From Actinomyces bowdenii (GTDB lineage: Bacteria > Actinomycetota > Actinomycetes > Actinomycetales > Actinomycetaceae), in contig NZ_JAGFOU010000031.1 in assembly GCF_017592395.1 (NCBI RefSeq), forward strand, positions 1 through 42,672: a DNA stretch of 42,672 bases, read 5' to 3'. The notes beneath the pieces were generated by a model. It did not search any database. It was given only the letters and a program-made list of their open reading frames with translations, and was not told the DNA's origin. This document shows positions 31,840 to 39,737 of the stretch, piece after piece. Both the position numbers and the translations under genes were made by a program. Within the stretch, counting starts at the first letter, position 1, and every line of letters begins with the position of its first letter.

Positions 31840-33740
31840 GCGCCGCCTGCGGCTGCGACGAGCCGACGACCAGCCCCGCGGACGAGGCAGAGGAGGCAGA
31901 GCGCCCGTGGTGGCGTGATCCCGGCCTGGTCGTGCCGATCCTCTCCGGCGTCGCGTTCGGCACCGGCCTGGCGCTGGAGTGGTCGGGGCTGCACATCGCG
32001 GCGCTGGTCGCGTTCTGGGCGGGCCTGCTGCTGGGCGCGTACACGTTCGTGCCCGGTGCGATCCGGAATCTCGTTGTGAAGCGCAAGCTCGGGATCGCGC
32101 TGCTGATGACGATCAGCGCCGTGGGCGCGGTGATCCTCGGCTACGTCGAGGAGGCGGCCGCGCTGGCGTTCCTCTACTCGATCGCCGAGGCCCTGGAGGA
32201 CAAGGCGATGGACCGCGCCCGCGGCGGGCTGCGCGCGCTGCTGAAGCTCGTGCCGGAGACCGCGACCGTGCTGCGCGACGGGACCTCCGCCTCGGTCCCG
32301 GCCAGGGAGATCGCTGTCGGCGACGTGCTGCTGGTCCGCCCTGGCGAGCGGGTCGCGACCGATGGGCTGGTCCGCTCGGGCCGGTCGAGCCTGGACACTT
32401 CGGCGATCACCGGTGAATCGATCCCGGTCGAGGTCGCGCCCGGAGAAGCGGTGTTGGCGGGCGCGATCAACAGCGCCGGCGTGCTGGAGGTCGAGGCGAC
32501 CGCCGCGGGCACCGACAACTCGCTGACCACGATCGTGGAGCTGGTAGAGCAGGCCCAGGCCGAGAAGGGCGACCGAGCCCGGATCGCTGACCGGATCGCC
32601 CGCCCGCTGGTGCCCGGCGTGATGGTCCTCGCCGTCCTCGTCGGCGTGCTCGGGTCCCTGCTCGGCGACCCGGAGACCTGGATCACCCGCGCCCTGGTCG
32701 TCCTCGTCGCGGCCAGCCCCTGCGCGCTGGCGATCGCGGTGCCCGTCACCGTGGTCTCCGCGATCGGCGCGGCGACCAAGTTCGGCGTCGTCATCAAGAG
32801 CGGGGCCGCCTTCGAGCGCCTCGGCGGCATCCGGCACCTGGCCGTGGACAAGACCGGCACTCTGACCCGCAACCGGCCCGAGGTAACCGCCATCGTCGCC
32901 GCCCATGGGTTCGACGATGCGCAGGTGCTTGCTTGGGCTGCCGCCGTGGAGCAGCACTCGACGCACCCACTCGCCGCCGCCATCGCCGCCGCGGGCCGGG
33001 GAACCCCCGCCGCGCAGGACGTGGCCGAGGAGGCCGGGCACGGCATCGGTGGCCTGGTCGACGGCCGCAGGGTGGCGGTGGGCAGTCCGCGCTGGATCGA
33101 CGCCGGTCCGCTCAAGGCCCGGGTCGAGGACCTGGAGGCCGAGGGGCAGACCTGCGTGCTCGTCACCGTCGACGGCTTCCTGGCCGGGGCGATCGGCGTC
33201 CGCGACGAGCTGCGCCCCGAGGTCCCCGAGGTCGTGCGGACCCTGCGCGACCAGGGCGTCGAGGTGAGCATGCTCACTGGCGACAACTCCCGCACCGCTG
33301 CTGCGCTGGCGAAGCTGGCCGGGATCGGCGACGTGCACGCCGAGCTGCGTCCCGAGGACAAGGCTCGCATCGTCGCCGGGTTCTCGGAGACGTCGCCGAC
33401 CGCGATGATCGGCGACGGCATCAACGACGCGCCCGCCCTGGCCGGGGCGACCGTGGGCATCGCGATGGGCGCGACCGGCTCCGACGCCGCGATCGAGTCC
33501 GCCGACGTCGCCTTCACCGGCCACGACCTCGGCCTCATCCCGCAGGCTCTGCGCCACGCCCGCCGCGGCGGCAGGATCATCAACCAGAACATCGTGCTGT
33601 CCTTGGCGATCATCACTGTGCTGCTGCCGCTGGCGATCACCGGCGTGCTCGGCCTGGCAGCGGTCGTCCTCGTGCACGAGGTCGCCGAAGTCGTCGTCAT
33701 CGCCAACGGACTGCGGGCTGCGCGTGCCCGCAAGCAATAG
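31836..33740 (+). CDS. Heavy-metal P1B-type ATPase (efflux, Cd/Pb/Zn-like)
   Basis: The protein has 634 residues. P-type motifs are present: TGES near 192, the phosphorylated Asp338 in DKTGTLT, STHPLA (P1B HP motif) near 375 and GDGINDAPAL near 528. The membrane metal site is SPC (Ser294-Pro-Cys296) rather than the common CPC. No N-terminal GMTCxxC domain exists; only a short tail with CGC. By neighbourhood it resembles the CmtR-CtpG pair of mycobacteria. It should pump divalent metal ions out of the cell, giving the element a selectable trait. It is the last gene of the element, ending 26 bp before the attR core. Confidence 0.92.
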   Translation: MSAACGCDEPTTSPADEAEEAERPWWRDPGLVVPILSGVAFGTGLALEWSGLHIAALVAFWAGLLLGAYTFVPGAIRNLVVKRKLGIALLMTISAVGAVILGYVEEAAALAFLYSIAEALEDKAMDRARGGLRALLKLVPETATVLRDGTSASVPAREIAVGDVLLVRPGERVATDGLVRSGRSSLDTSAITGESIPVEVAPGEAVLAGAINSAGVLEVEATAAGTDNSLTTIVELVEQAQAEKGDRARIADRIARPLVPGVMVLAVLVGVLGSLLGDPETWITRALVVLVAASPCALAIAVPVTVVSAIGAATKFGVVIKSGAAFERLGGIRHLAVDKTGTLTRNRPEVTAIVAAHGFDDAQVLAWAAAVEQHSTHPLAAAIAAAGRGTPAAQDVAEEAGHGIGGLVDGRRVAVGSPRWIDAGPLKARVEDLEAEGQTCVLVTVDGFLAGAIGVRDELRPEVPEVVRTLRDQGVEVSMLTGDNSRTAAALAKLAGIGDVHAELRPEDKARIVAGFSETSPTAMIGDGINDAPALAGATVGIAMGATGSDAAIESADVAFTGHDLGLIPQALRHARRGGRIINQNIVLSLAIITVLLPLAITGVLGLAAVVLVHEVAEVVVIANGLRAARARKQ

Positions 33741-33765
33741 GTGTTCCGTCCAACGCCATAACTCA

Positions 33766-33776
33766 GACATGCGCTA
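33766..33776 (+). other. attR core of the integrated element
   Basis: GACATGCGCTA, the right copy of the 11-bp core. It is followed directly by host LLM coding sequence (CGAGAACCCC, reading YENP). Confidence 0.85.
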
Positions 33777-34590
33777 CGAGAACCCCCTGTACATGGCCGA
33801 GGAGGTCGCCGCCCTCGACCTGCTCACCGACCAGCGCATCGCCGTCGGCATCTCCCGGGGCTCCCCGGAGCAGGCCAAGCGCGGCTGGGAGGCCTTCGGC
33901 TACACCGGCAGCACCGACCCGCGCGGCGCCGACATCGCCCGGGCCCACGCCGCCCAGTTCCTCGACGCCGTGCGCGGCGTCCCCCAGGCCGAGCTCGACC
34001 CGCGCAACGGCGTCATCCCCGGCGAGCCGCTGCGGCTGCGCGTCGAGCCGCACTCGCCCGGGGTCGACCGGCGCCTGTGGTGGGGCGCGACCACCCGCGA
34101 GACCGCTGAGTGGACGGCCCGCCAGGGCCTCAACCTCATGAGCTCGACCCTGCTGTCCGAGGTCACCGGCAAGAGCTTCTCCGACCTCCAGGCCGAGCAG
34201 ATCCAGCGCTACCGGGAGGCCTGGCGCCAGGCCGGCCACGACTGGTCCCCGCGGGTGAGCGTCTCGCGCTCGATCTTCCCCATCGTCTCCGAGACCGACC
34301 GGAAGCTCTTCGGCCTGCGCATGGGGGATGAGCGCGACCACTACGGCATGATCGACGGCCTGCACTCGACCTTCGGGCGCGTCTACGCCGCCGAGCCCGA
34401 CGTCCTCATCGAGGAGCTCTCCCAGGACGAGGCCATCCGGTCCGCCGACACCCTCATGCTCACCATCCCCAGCCAGCTGGGCGTCGACCTCAACCTCCAC
34501 ATCCTCCAGGCCTTCGCCGAGCACGTCGCCCCGGCCCTGGGCTGGCGGCCCAACACGCAGGGGCCCGTCACCGGCGAGCCCGTCGAGTAG
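33766..34590 (+). pseudogene. LLM flavin-dependent monooxygenase, 3' part (interrupted)
   Basis: This fragment reads MRYENPLYMAEEVAALDLL, RIAVGISRGSPEQA and LSSTLLSEVTGK-like segments through to PNTQGPVTGEPVE, the C-terminal two thirds of the LLM oxidoreductase started at 24882. Joined across one GACATGCGCTA copy, the whole protein would have about 356 residues, a normal LLM length. Without excision the fragment has no obvious promoter or ribosome site. A CCGGGCG/CGCCCGG hairpin directly after the stop may end transcription. Confidence 0.9.
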
Positions 34591-34742
34591 CCGGGCGCTC
34601 GCCCGGCTCCGGGCGCCCGCGCCAGGAGGCGACCGGGGCCGGGCCCGCACGACGGGGCGTCCGGGCCGGGCCGGAGCGCTGCCGGCGCCCAGGCGCCCCG
34701 CCCGCCCCGGTGGCACGGGCCCGGATCTGGTGGGCGAGGGGC

Positions 34743-34748
34743 TACGGT
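34743..34748 (+). promoter_or_regulatory. -10 box of the Acr3-like permease gene (leaderless)
   Basis: TACGGT is followed by 6 nt (TCACCC) and the GTG start at 34755. No ribosome site precedes that start. Confidence 0.45.
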
Positions 34749-34754
34749 TCACCC

Positions 34755-35747
34755 GTGAGCGCGGCGGCACCAGGAGCACAGGAGCGGACCCGGCTCCCCA
34801 TGGCGGGGTGGGTGCTGTGGGCGGAGCACCACCAGGCGGCCCTCTACCTGGCGGCCCTGGCCCTGGGCGCCGTCGTGGGACTGGCGCTGCCCCAGTGCGC
34901 CGGGGCCTTCGAGGCCGCGGTCAATCCCGTGCTCGTGTCCCTGCTCTACGCCACCTTCCTGGGGGTGCCCATGGCCCGCCTGCGCGAGGCCTTCGCCGAT
35001 GGGCGCTTCATGGCCGCGATCCTGGCCGTCAACTTCCTCATCGCCCCACTGGTGGTCCTGATCCTCTCGCGCCCACTGGCCGATGCGCCCGCACTCCTGG
35101 TCGGGGCCCTGCTGGTGCTGCTGGCGCCCTGCGTGGACTACGTCATGGTCTTCACCCGCCTGGCCGGGGGCGCGTGGAGCCGGATCCTGGCCGCCTCGCC
35201 GGCCCTCATGCTCCTCCAGATCATCATGCTGCCGCTGTGGCTCACGGCCCTGGCGGGCGGCACCACGATCAGCTGGCGGCCCTTCGCCTGGGCCTTCGTG
35301 CTCATGATCCTCACCCCGCTGGGGCTCTCCGCCCTCACCCAGTGGGCCTCTGAGCGCTGGCGCCGGGCCGCCCGGCTCCAGGAGGGGGCGACGGCGCTCA
35401 TGGTGCCGCTCATGATGGCCACCCTGGCCACCGTGGTGGCCTCCCAGACCGATGCGGTCAGCGCCCGCCCGGGGCTGCTGGCGCGCCTGGTGCCCATCTA
35501 CCTGCTCTACGCCCTCATCATGCCGGCGGTGGGGGAGGGGGTCGGCCGGCTCCTGGGGCAGGATGCGGCCTCGCGCCTGGCCCTGGCCTTCTCCGGCACG
35601 ACCCGCAACTCGCTGGTGGTCCTGCCCCTGGCCCTGGCCCTGCCCCCGGGCATGGAGCCGGCGGCGATCGCCGTGGTGGCCCAGACGCTGGTGGAGCTGG
35701 TGGTCATGGTGGTCTGCACCCGGGTGCTGCCCCGGCTCATCAGGTAG
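34755..35747 (+). CDS. Acr3/bile-acid:sodium symporter-family permease (arsenite efflux-like)
   Basis: The protein has 330 residues and about ten membrane helices. The Acr3 signature LLAPCVDYVMVFTRLAGG contains the conserved Cys (Cys126), and LVELVVMVV near the end holds the conserved Glu (Glu314), both needed for arsenite transport in Acr3 proteins. It is likely an As(III) or related efflux carrier. It lies outside the integrated element, behind the LLM gene, with no ArsR or ArsC gene beside it. The GTG start is supported by the -10 box 6 nt upstream; the longer frame to 34710 overlaps that box. Confidence 0.78.
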   Translation: MSAAAPGAQERTRLPMAGWVLWAEHHQAALYLAALALGAVVGLALPQCAGAFEAAVNPVLVSLLYATFLGVPMARLREAFADGRFMAAILAVNFLIAPLVVLILSRPLADAPALLVGALLVLLAPCVDYVMVFTRLAGGAWSRILAASPALMLLQIIMLPLWLTALAGGTTISWRPFAWAFVLMILTPLGLSALTQWASERWRRAARLQEGATALMVPLMMATLATVVASQTDAVSARPGLLARLVPIYLLYALIMPAVGEGVGRLLGQDAASRLALAFSGTTRNSLVVLPLALALPPGMEPAAIAVVAQTLVELVVMVVCTRVLPRLIR

Positions 35748-35763
35748 CCGCAGGACAGGACAT

Positions 35764-35801
35764 GGCCCGCGGGTCCGGGCTCTCGCCCGGCCCCGCGGGC
35801 C
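35764..35801 (+). terminator. Strong hairpin terminator after the permease gene
   Basis: GGCCCGCGGGTCCGGGC (35764-35780) pairs with GCCCGGCCCCGCGGGCC (35785-35801) around TCTC, a 17-bp GC-rich stem with one mismatch, followed by a T-containing stretch (GTTGTCGTTG). Confidence 0.7.
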
Positions 35802-36348
35802 GTTGTCGTTGAGGAGGCCCTCAACCCGGATTCCCTTAGTCCGGGGAGGCCTTCCTCCTTCGCCAGAGCGAACGGTGCGGGCTCCCAATAGACCCGCTCC
35901 GTGTCTCGGAGGCCGATCGGTCATCGGGCTCCCCAACCCTCTCGACCGGTTCCGTCCGGCGGCAACAACTATGTAACCCCCCTCTGCTGTAGAAGCACTT
36001 CACTGGGCCTGAGAACAGTCTGGGAAGTTTCTCCCAGGCTGTGGCCGGGCGCACGGCGGGACGAATGGTGCCGCCGGTCGGGGCCCGGGGCCGCGCGGGG
36101 AGTGCCTTCGGTGACACAGGAAGAAGTCCCCACTTCAACGGCGTTATGATTCCGTGACTGCCGAGGCGGCCGACATCGTGACAGTGCTGGTCGGGCCCTG
36201 GTCGCGATCCCCTCCTGCGCCGCTGCCGGGTGGGGCCGGCGGAGCCGGCGCCCGGGCCCGTCCCGATCGTCGGATGCCCGATCGCCCCGGGCCGGATCCC
36301 GGCAGCCGCACCTGTCCACCAACGAGCCACCTCAAGGAGTTCTGTCCC
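35802..36348. other. Intergenic region before the PAS protein gene
   Basis: No gene is supported in these ~550 bases. A TATGAT near 36145-36150 may be the -10 box for the PAS gene, giving a leader of about 190 nt. A small CTGGGA/TCCCAG hairpin lies near 36025-36045. The long minus-strand frame covering this region is antisense to the PAS gene and is a shadow. Confidence 0.4.
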
Positions 36349-37713
36349 ATGCCTGCTGTGAAGGTCACCGGAGCCACCCACGAGGTCGGAGTCGACCAGC
36401 TGTTCTTCTCCACCACGGATGCGCGCGGCGTCATCCGGCACTCCAACAACGTCTTCATCGAGCTCTCGCGCTACCGGCGCGACCAGCTCTCCGGGGCGCC
36501 CCACAACATCATCCGCCACCCGGAGATGCCCGGGGGCGCCTTCAAGGCGATGTGGGACACCCTGCGGACGGGCAGCCCCTTCGCAGCCTACGTGCGCAAC
36601 CTCGCGGCCGACGGCAGCGAGTACGACGTCTTCGCCACCGTCACGCCGCTGGCCGACGGCGGCTACCTCTCGGTGCGCACCCGCCCGGTGTGCACCGACC
36701 TGTTCTCCACCGCATGTGACATCTACCGCGACGCCCGGGCCGTGGAGGACGCCGCGCTGGCCCAGGGGCGCAACCGGCGCGAGGCCTCCCAGGAGGGGCT
36801 GGGCCGGATCGCCGAGATGCTCGCCCAAGCGGGGCTGTCCTCCTACGAGGAGTTCCAGAATGCGGCGCTGCCCGCCGAGGTGGCCCGCCGCGAGGAGCTC
36901 TCCGAGGGCCTGCCCCAGCGCCCCGGCGCCACCGGTGAGCTGCGCACCATGCTGGAGGCCGTCACCGCCATCATCGGCGGGCTCGACTCCTGGATGGCCA
37001 GGCAGGAGGAGCTGGCCGCCCTGTCCGCCTCGCTCAAGGCCGCCGGCAGGGGCCTGACCGAGACCCTCCAGGACCCCCGCCTGAGCGCGGAGCGGATCGC
37101 GGCCCTGGACCGCGGCGACCCGCGGGTCGCGCCCCTGGCCGAGCTGCTGGACCTGTGGGGGCAGATGCAGGGGATCGTCAGCCCCCTGGTGGCCCGGCTG
37201 GTCGATGTGCTCGCCCAGCTCGACGCCAACAGCGCCCGCACGCGCTTCCGCATCGCCCTGGCCCGCCTGCACGCGACCATCACCGCCCTGTTCACCATCG
37301 AGCTCATCGACGGCGTCGGGGATCGCCAGTACTCGGCCGAGGCCATCCCCGATCTCATCGAGACCCTGGTCCAGGGGCTGGCCGAGATGGAGAGCCAGGC
37401 CCATGCGCACCGCGCCCTGGCCGACCAGGCCCAGTCCTTCATCGGGGAGGCGAGCCGCATGATGACCATCCCCCACCAGCTGCTCATGCTGTGGACCGGC
37501 TCGCCCTCCGCCGGCGACCCGGCCCTGCCCGGGCCTGCGGCCGAGCTCTCCGGTGCCGCCTCGGGCGTGGTGGAGTCCGTCGGCCAGCGGCTGACCGAGC
37601 TCGATGAGGCCGCCGCCCGCTGCGGCGCCGTCGAGGTGGTCACGGGCGCCTCCCACATGCGTGAGCACCTGGAGCGGCTGACCGCCGCGGCCGCCGCCCT
37701 CGCCCCGCACTGA
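36349..37713 (+). CDS. Aer-like PAS-domain protein without a chemoreceptor signalling domain
   Basis: The protein has 454 residues. Residues about 15-125 form an Aer-type PAS domain (IRHSNNVFIELSRY, LSGAPHNIIRHPEMP, AFKAMWDTLRTGSP), which in Aer holds FAD to sense redox state. The remaining ~330 residues are helical and have none of the conserved hairpin tip of methyl-accepting chemotaxis proteins; no membrane segment is seen. It may be a cytoplasmic redox or energy sensor acting on an unknown partner. The ATG at 36349 has AAGGAG 9 nt upstream, and the upstream part of the open frame has no such support. It ends at a convergent terminator. Confidence 0.75.
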   Translation: MPAVKVTGATHEVGVDQLFFSTTDARGVIRHSNNVFIELSRYRRDQLSGAPHNIIRHPEMPGGAFKAMWDTLRTGSPFAAYVRNLAADGSEYDVFATVTPLADGGYLSVRTRPVCTDLFSTACDIYRDARAVEDAALAQGRNRREASQEGLGRIAEMLAQAGLSSYEEFQNAALPAEVARREELSEGLPQRPGATGELRTMLEAVTAIIGGLDSWMARQEELAALSASLKAAGRGLTETLQDPRLSAERIAALDRGDPRVAPLAELLDLWGQMQGIVSPLVARLVDVLAQLDANSARTRFRIALARLHATITALFTIELIDGVGDRQYSAEAIPDLIETLVQGLAEMESQAHAHRALADQAQSFIGEASRMMTIPHQLLMLWTGSPSAGDPALPGPAAELSGAASGVVESVGQRLTELDEAAARCGAVEVVTGASHMREHLERLTAAAAALAPH

Positions 37714-37814
37714 GAGCTGAGGGCGGCCGGCACCCCGGCACCCCCGGGCTGCGCTGAGAGGCCGGCTGGACGCCGATCCCCGCCTGCTCCGCGCCGTTCC
37801 TGCGCCGAGACGCC

Positions 37815-37854
37815 GTGGTGCTCCGGGGCCGCTGCGACGGCCTCGGAGCACCAC
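37815..37854. terminator. Hairpin between convergent PAS and M48 peptidase genes
   Basis: GTGGTGCTCCGGGGCC (37815-37830) pairs with GGCCTCGGAGCACCAC (37839-37854) around an 8-nt loop, with one G-T pair. Its place between two gene ends suggests a bidirectional terminator. Confidence 0.65.
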
Positions 37855-37874
37855 AGTCATATCTCGGGCACGCC

Positions 37875-39320
37875 TCAGGACTCAGGCCCCGTATCGGAGC
37901 CCGGCCCCGAGGGCGGCCCGGGATCCGGGTCGGGGGCCTGCCCGGCCCGGTCGGAGCCCGCGACCCCGGTGGGCGCCGCGCCGTGGCCGGTCGTGCCCGC
38001 CGTCCCGGCAGGGGTGATGCCGTAGCCCGCCGGGCTCGCGGCGGAGGCCCCCGAGCCGGGCGCGGCGCCCGGGCCGGTCGGCGCGCCCGCGGCCCCGCCG
38101 TCGGGCGCCCCGGAGCCCACCCCGGGACCAGCCGGCTGCGCGGCCCCGGCGAGGGGCACCGGCGTGGGGTCGCTCAGGCGCAGCGCGTCACGGGGGAGGT
38201 CGTAGGTCAGGCCCGGGTAGCGGCCGAACTGCTCCTCGGCGTGGAGGCGCGGCGCCGTGGAGTCCAGCTCGGCCAGGACCTCGGACGGCGTGGGCCAGTG
38301 GTGGGAGAACTCGCTGCCCGCGCGCCGCACCGGCGGGAACCAGGCTGTCGACTCCGGGGGCCGGATCATGAGCCGCCCGTGGCGGCTGCGGTCGCGCAGG
38401 GCGTGGGCGCGCCAGGTCAGCACCGGGTGGGAGCTCAACCAGTTGGCCAGGTGCAGCCACCAGCCCCTCTCGCGGGTGGCGCGGTCGGCCACCGCGTGCA
38501 GGTTGACCTGGGCGCCCAGGTACTTGCCCGCCCCCAGCAGGCCGATCGCCCCGGCCACGCCCTGGGGCGCCTGGGAGTAGCCGTGGTTGTCCGCCGTGTA
38601 CTCCTGGGCCCGCGAGAGCGCCGGGCCCAGCAGCGGGATCTGGCCGATGAGCACCATGAGCAGGGTGCGCCCGAAGGAGGTGTGCCCAGCGGCCAGGTGC
38701 CCCACCTCGTGCCCGATGACGAAGCGCAGTGCCTCGGGGTCGCGGGTCTTGCCGCCCACCTCGAACAGGTCGGAGTTGACCGCCACGAAGCGGCGGAAGC
38801 CGTGCCCGGATGCGAAGGCGTTGATCTGGCCCTGCCCCAGGACGACGTAGGCGTCGGGCACCCGCCGCAGGCCGTAGGCGCGGGCGGCCTCGACCACCAT
38901 CCGGTAGCCCTCCGGGAACTGCGTGGGGCTCATCTGCACCGAATGCGCCCGCAGACCGGCGTAGAGCATGGCGCGACCCACCCAGATGATCAGGGGCAGG
39001 GCCGGCAGCGCCAGGAGCACTTCGGAGCCGGTCCCGCCCGACAAGATGGTCTCGCGCACCTCGGCGGCCATTCCGCTCGGCTCGGGGACGGTGATGAGCC
39101 AGACGATCAGCGCGATCCAGGCGGCGTAGAGCAGCACCGCCACGATGGAGTCCGCGATCACCAGGGGGATCTCGCAGCGGTGCCGCAGCTGGCGGATCCC
39201 CATCATGCCGTGGGTGGTCGCACCGTTGAACAGCGTGGGCCGCTTGATGGCGGGTGAGGACGGGCCGGGAGTCGGGGTGGCGCCCGGGGTCATGGGCGCC
39301 GGTGTCGGGGTGAATGTCAT
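37875..39320 (-). CDS. M48-family zinc metallopeptidase (membrane)
   Basis: The protein has 481 residues. Two membrane helices lie near 52-77 and 101-123. The catalytic zinc motif HEVGH is at 204-208, with the third ligand Glu240 in EYTADNHGY, as in HtpX/Ste24-type peptidases. The C-terminal ~110 residues are a Gly/Pro/Ala-rich, disordered tail not seen in HtpX. Such enzymes degrade or process membrane and stress-damaged proteins. On the minus strand a TAGATT box lies 6 nt before its ATG, fitting leaderless transcription. Confidence 0.88.
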   Translation of the reverse strand: MTFTPTPAPMTPGATPTPGPSSPAIKRPTLFNGATTHGMMGIRQLRHRCEIPLVIADSIVAVLLYAAWIALIVWLITVPEPSGMAAEVRETILSGGTGSEVLLALPALPLIIWVGRAMLYAGLRAHSVQMSPTQFPEGYRMVVEAARAYGLRRVPDAYVVLGQGQINAFASGHGFRRFVAVNSDLFEVGGKTRDPEALRFVIGHEVGHLAAGHTSFGRTLLMVLIGQIPLLGPALSRAQEYTADNHGYSQAPQGVAGAIGLLGAGKYLGAQVNLHAVADRATRERGWWLHLANWLSSHPVLTWRAHALRDRSRHGRLMIRPPESTAWFPPVRRAGSEFSHHWPTPSEVLAELDSTAPRLHAEEQFGRYPGLTYDLPRDALRLSDPTPVPLAGAAQPAGPGVGSGAPDGGAAGAPTGPGAAPGSGASAASPAGYGITPAGTAGTTGHGAAPTGVAGSDRAGQAPDPDPGPPSGPGSDTGPES

Positions 39321-39326
39321 GGGGGG

Positions 39327-39332
39327 AATCTA
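39327..39332 (-). promoter_or_regulatory. -10 box of the M48 peptidase gene (leaderless)
   Basis: On the minus strand TAGATT is followed by six C residues and the ATG at 39320. No ribosome site is present. Confidence 0.45.
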
Positions 39333-39440
39333 GTGCGCGGCGGCGGCCATGCCCTGCGGCTGGGGGAGGAGCCCCGCCCGCCCCTCCTCCGACTGCAGGA
39401 GGAGGTCGCTCCAGGGGCTGGGCCCGCCGAGCCGGGCCGT

Positions 39441-39641
39441 GCTGCACATCTTCGGCCGCGTTCGGAAGGGTCCGGCCTCCGGCAGGCGCGGAATACCAAG
39501 GAGCGTGGTGGCGGCGGTGGGGTGAAGATGTGCAACGGGGGCCGTGCTGCACATCTTCGGCCGCGTTCGGAAGGGTCCGGCCTCCGGCAGGCGCGGAATA
39601 CCAAGGAGCGTGGTGGTGGCGGCGGGTTGAAGATGTGCAAC
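39441..39641. repeat. Two tandem 96-bp units bounded by GCTGCACATCTTC / GAAGATGTGCAAC
   Basis: Unit 1 is 39441-39536 and unit 2 is 39546-39641, with a 9-bp spacer and a period of 105 bp, exactly as at 23824-24024. The two units are nearly identical to each other, but their interior has nothing in common with that of the other locus; only the end motifs and geometry are shared. They lie between divergent genes (M48 peptidase and PTH2-type hydrolase), in a 417-bp gap that otherwise shows only the two promoters. Confidence 0.9.
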
Positions 39642-39724
39642 GGGCCAGTGCCGCGGCCCTCAGGGGCGGTGCGGGCGCAGACCGGGCCCCGCACTGGCGC
39701 GCAGAGGGCTCGGCATGCCTGCCG

Positions 39725-39730
39725 TAGGCT
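39725..39730 (+). promoter_or_regulatory. -10 box of the PTH2-type hydrolase gene (leaderless)
   Basis: TAGGCT is followed by 7 nt (CGCGACC) and the GTG start at 39738. Confidence 0.5.
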
Positions 39731-39737
39731 CGCGACC

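Larger units (their letters stand above)
25122..33776 (+). mobile_element. Integrative mobilizable element with recombinase, Rep, Mob and metal-resistance genes
   Basis: The element splits the LLM monooxygenase gene. The 11-bp sequence GACATGCGCTA is present at both ends (25122-25132 and 33766-33776); joining the flanks through one copy rebuilds a continuous LLM reading frame (VIDMR-YENPL). The unit length is 8644 bp. It encodes a serine recombinase at the left end, two small proteins and a doubtful third, a HUH-helicase Rep, MobC-like, relaxase and MobB-like proteins, and a CmtR-regulated metal ATPase at the right end. No conjugation channel or coupling protein is present, so transfer would need a helper. 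Confidence 0.92.

Noticed and set aside
25122..33776. Autonomous conjugative element (ICE)
   Set aside because: No coupling protein, VirB4-like ATPase or FtsK/Tra-type translocase is encoded, so the element can at most be mobilized by a helper.
39441..39641. CRISPR array
   Set aside because: Only two units with near-identical interiors and no variable spacers are present, and there are no cas genes.
39333..39737. Long N-terminal extension of the PTH2-type hydrolase frame
   Set aside because: It runs through the 96-bp repeats, which are open in this frame only because the 105-bp period is a multiple of three. The -10 box and family similarity support the GTG at 39738.
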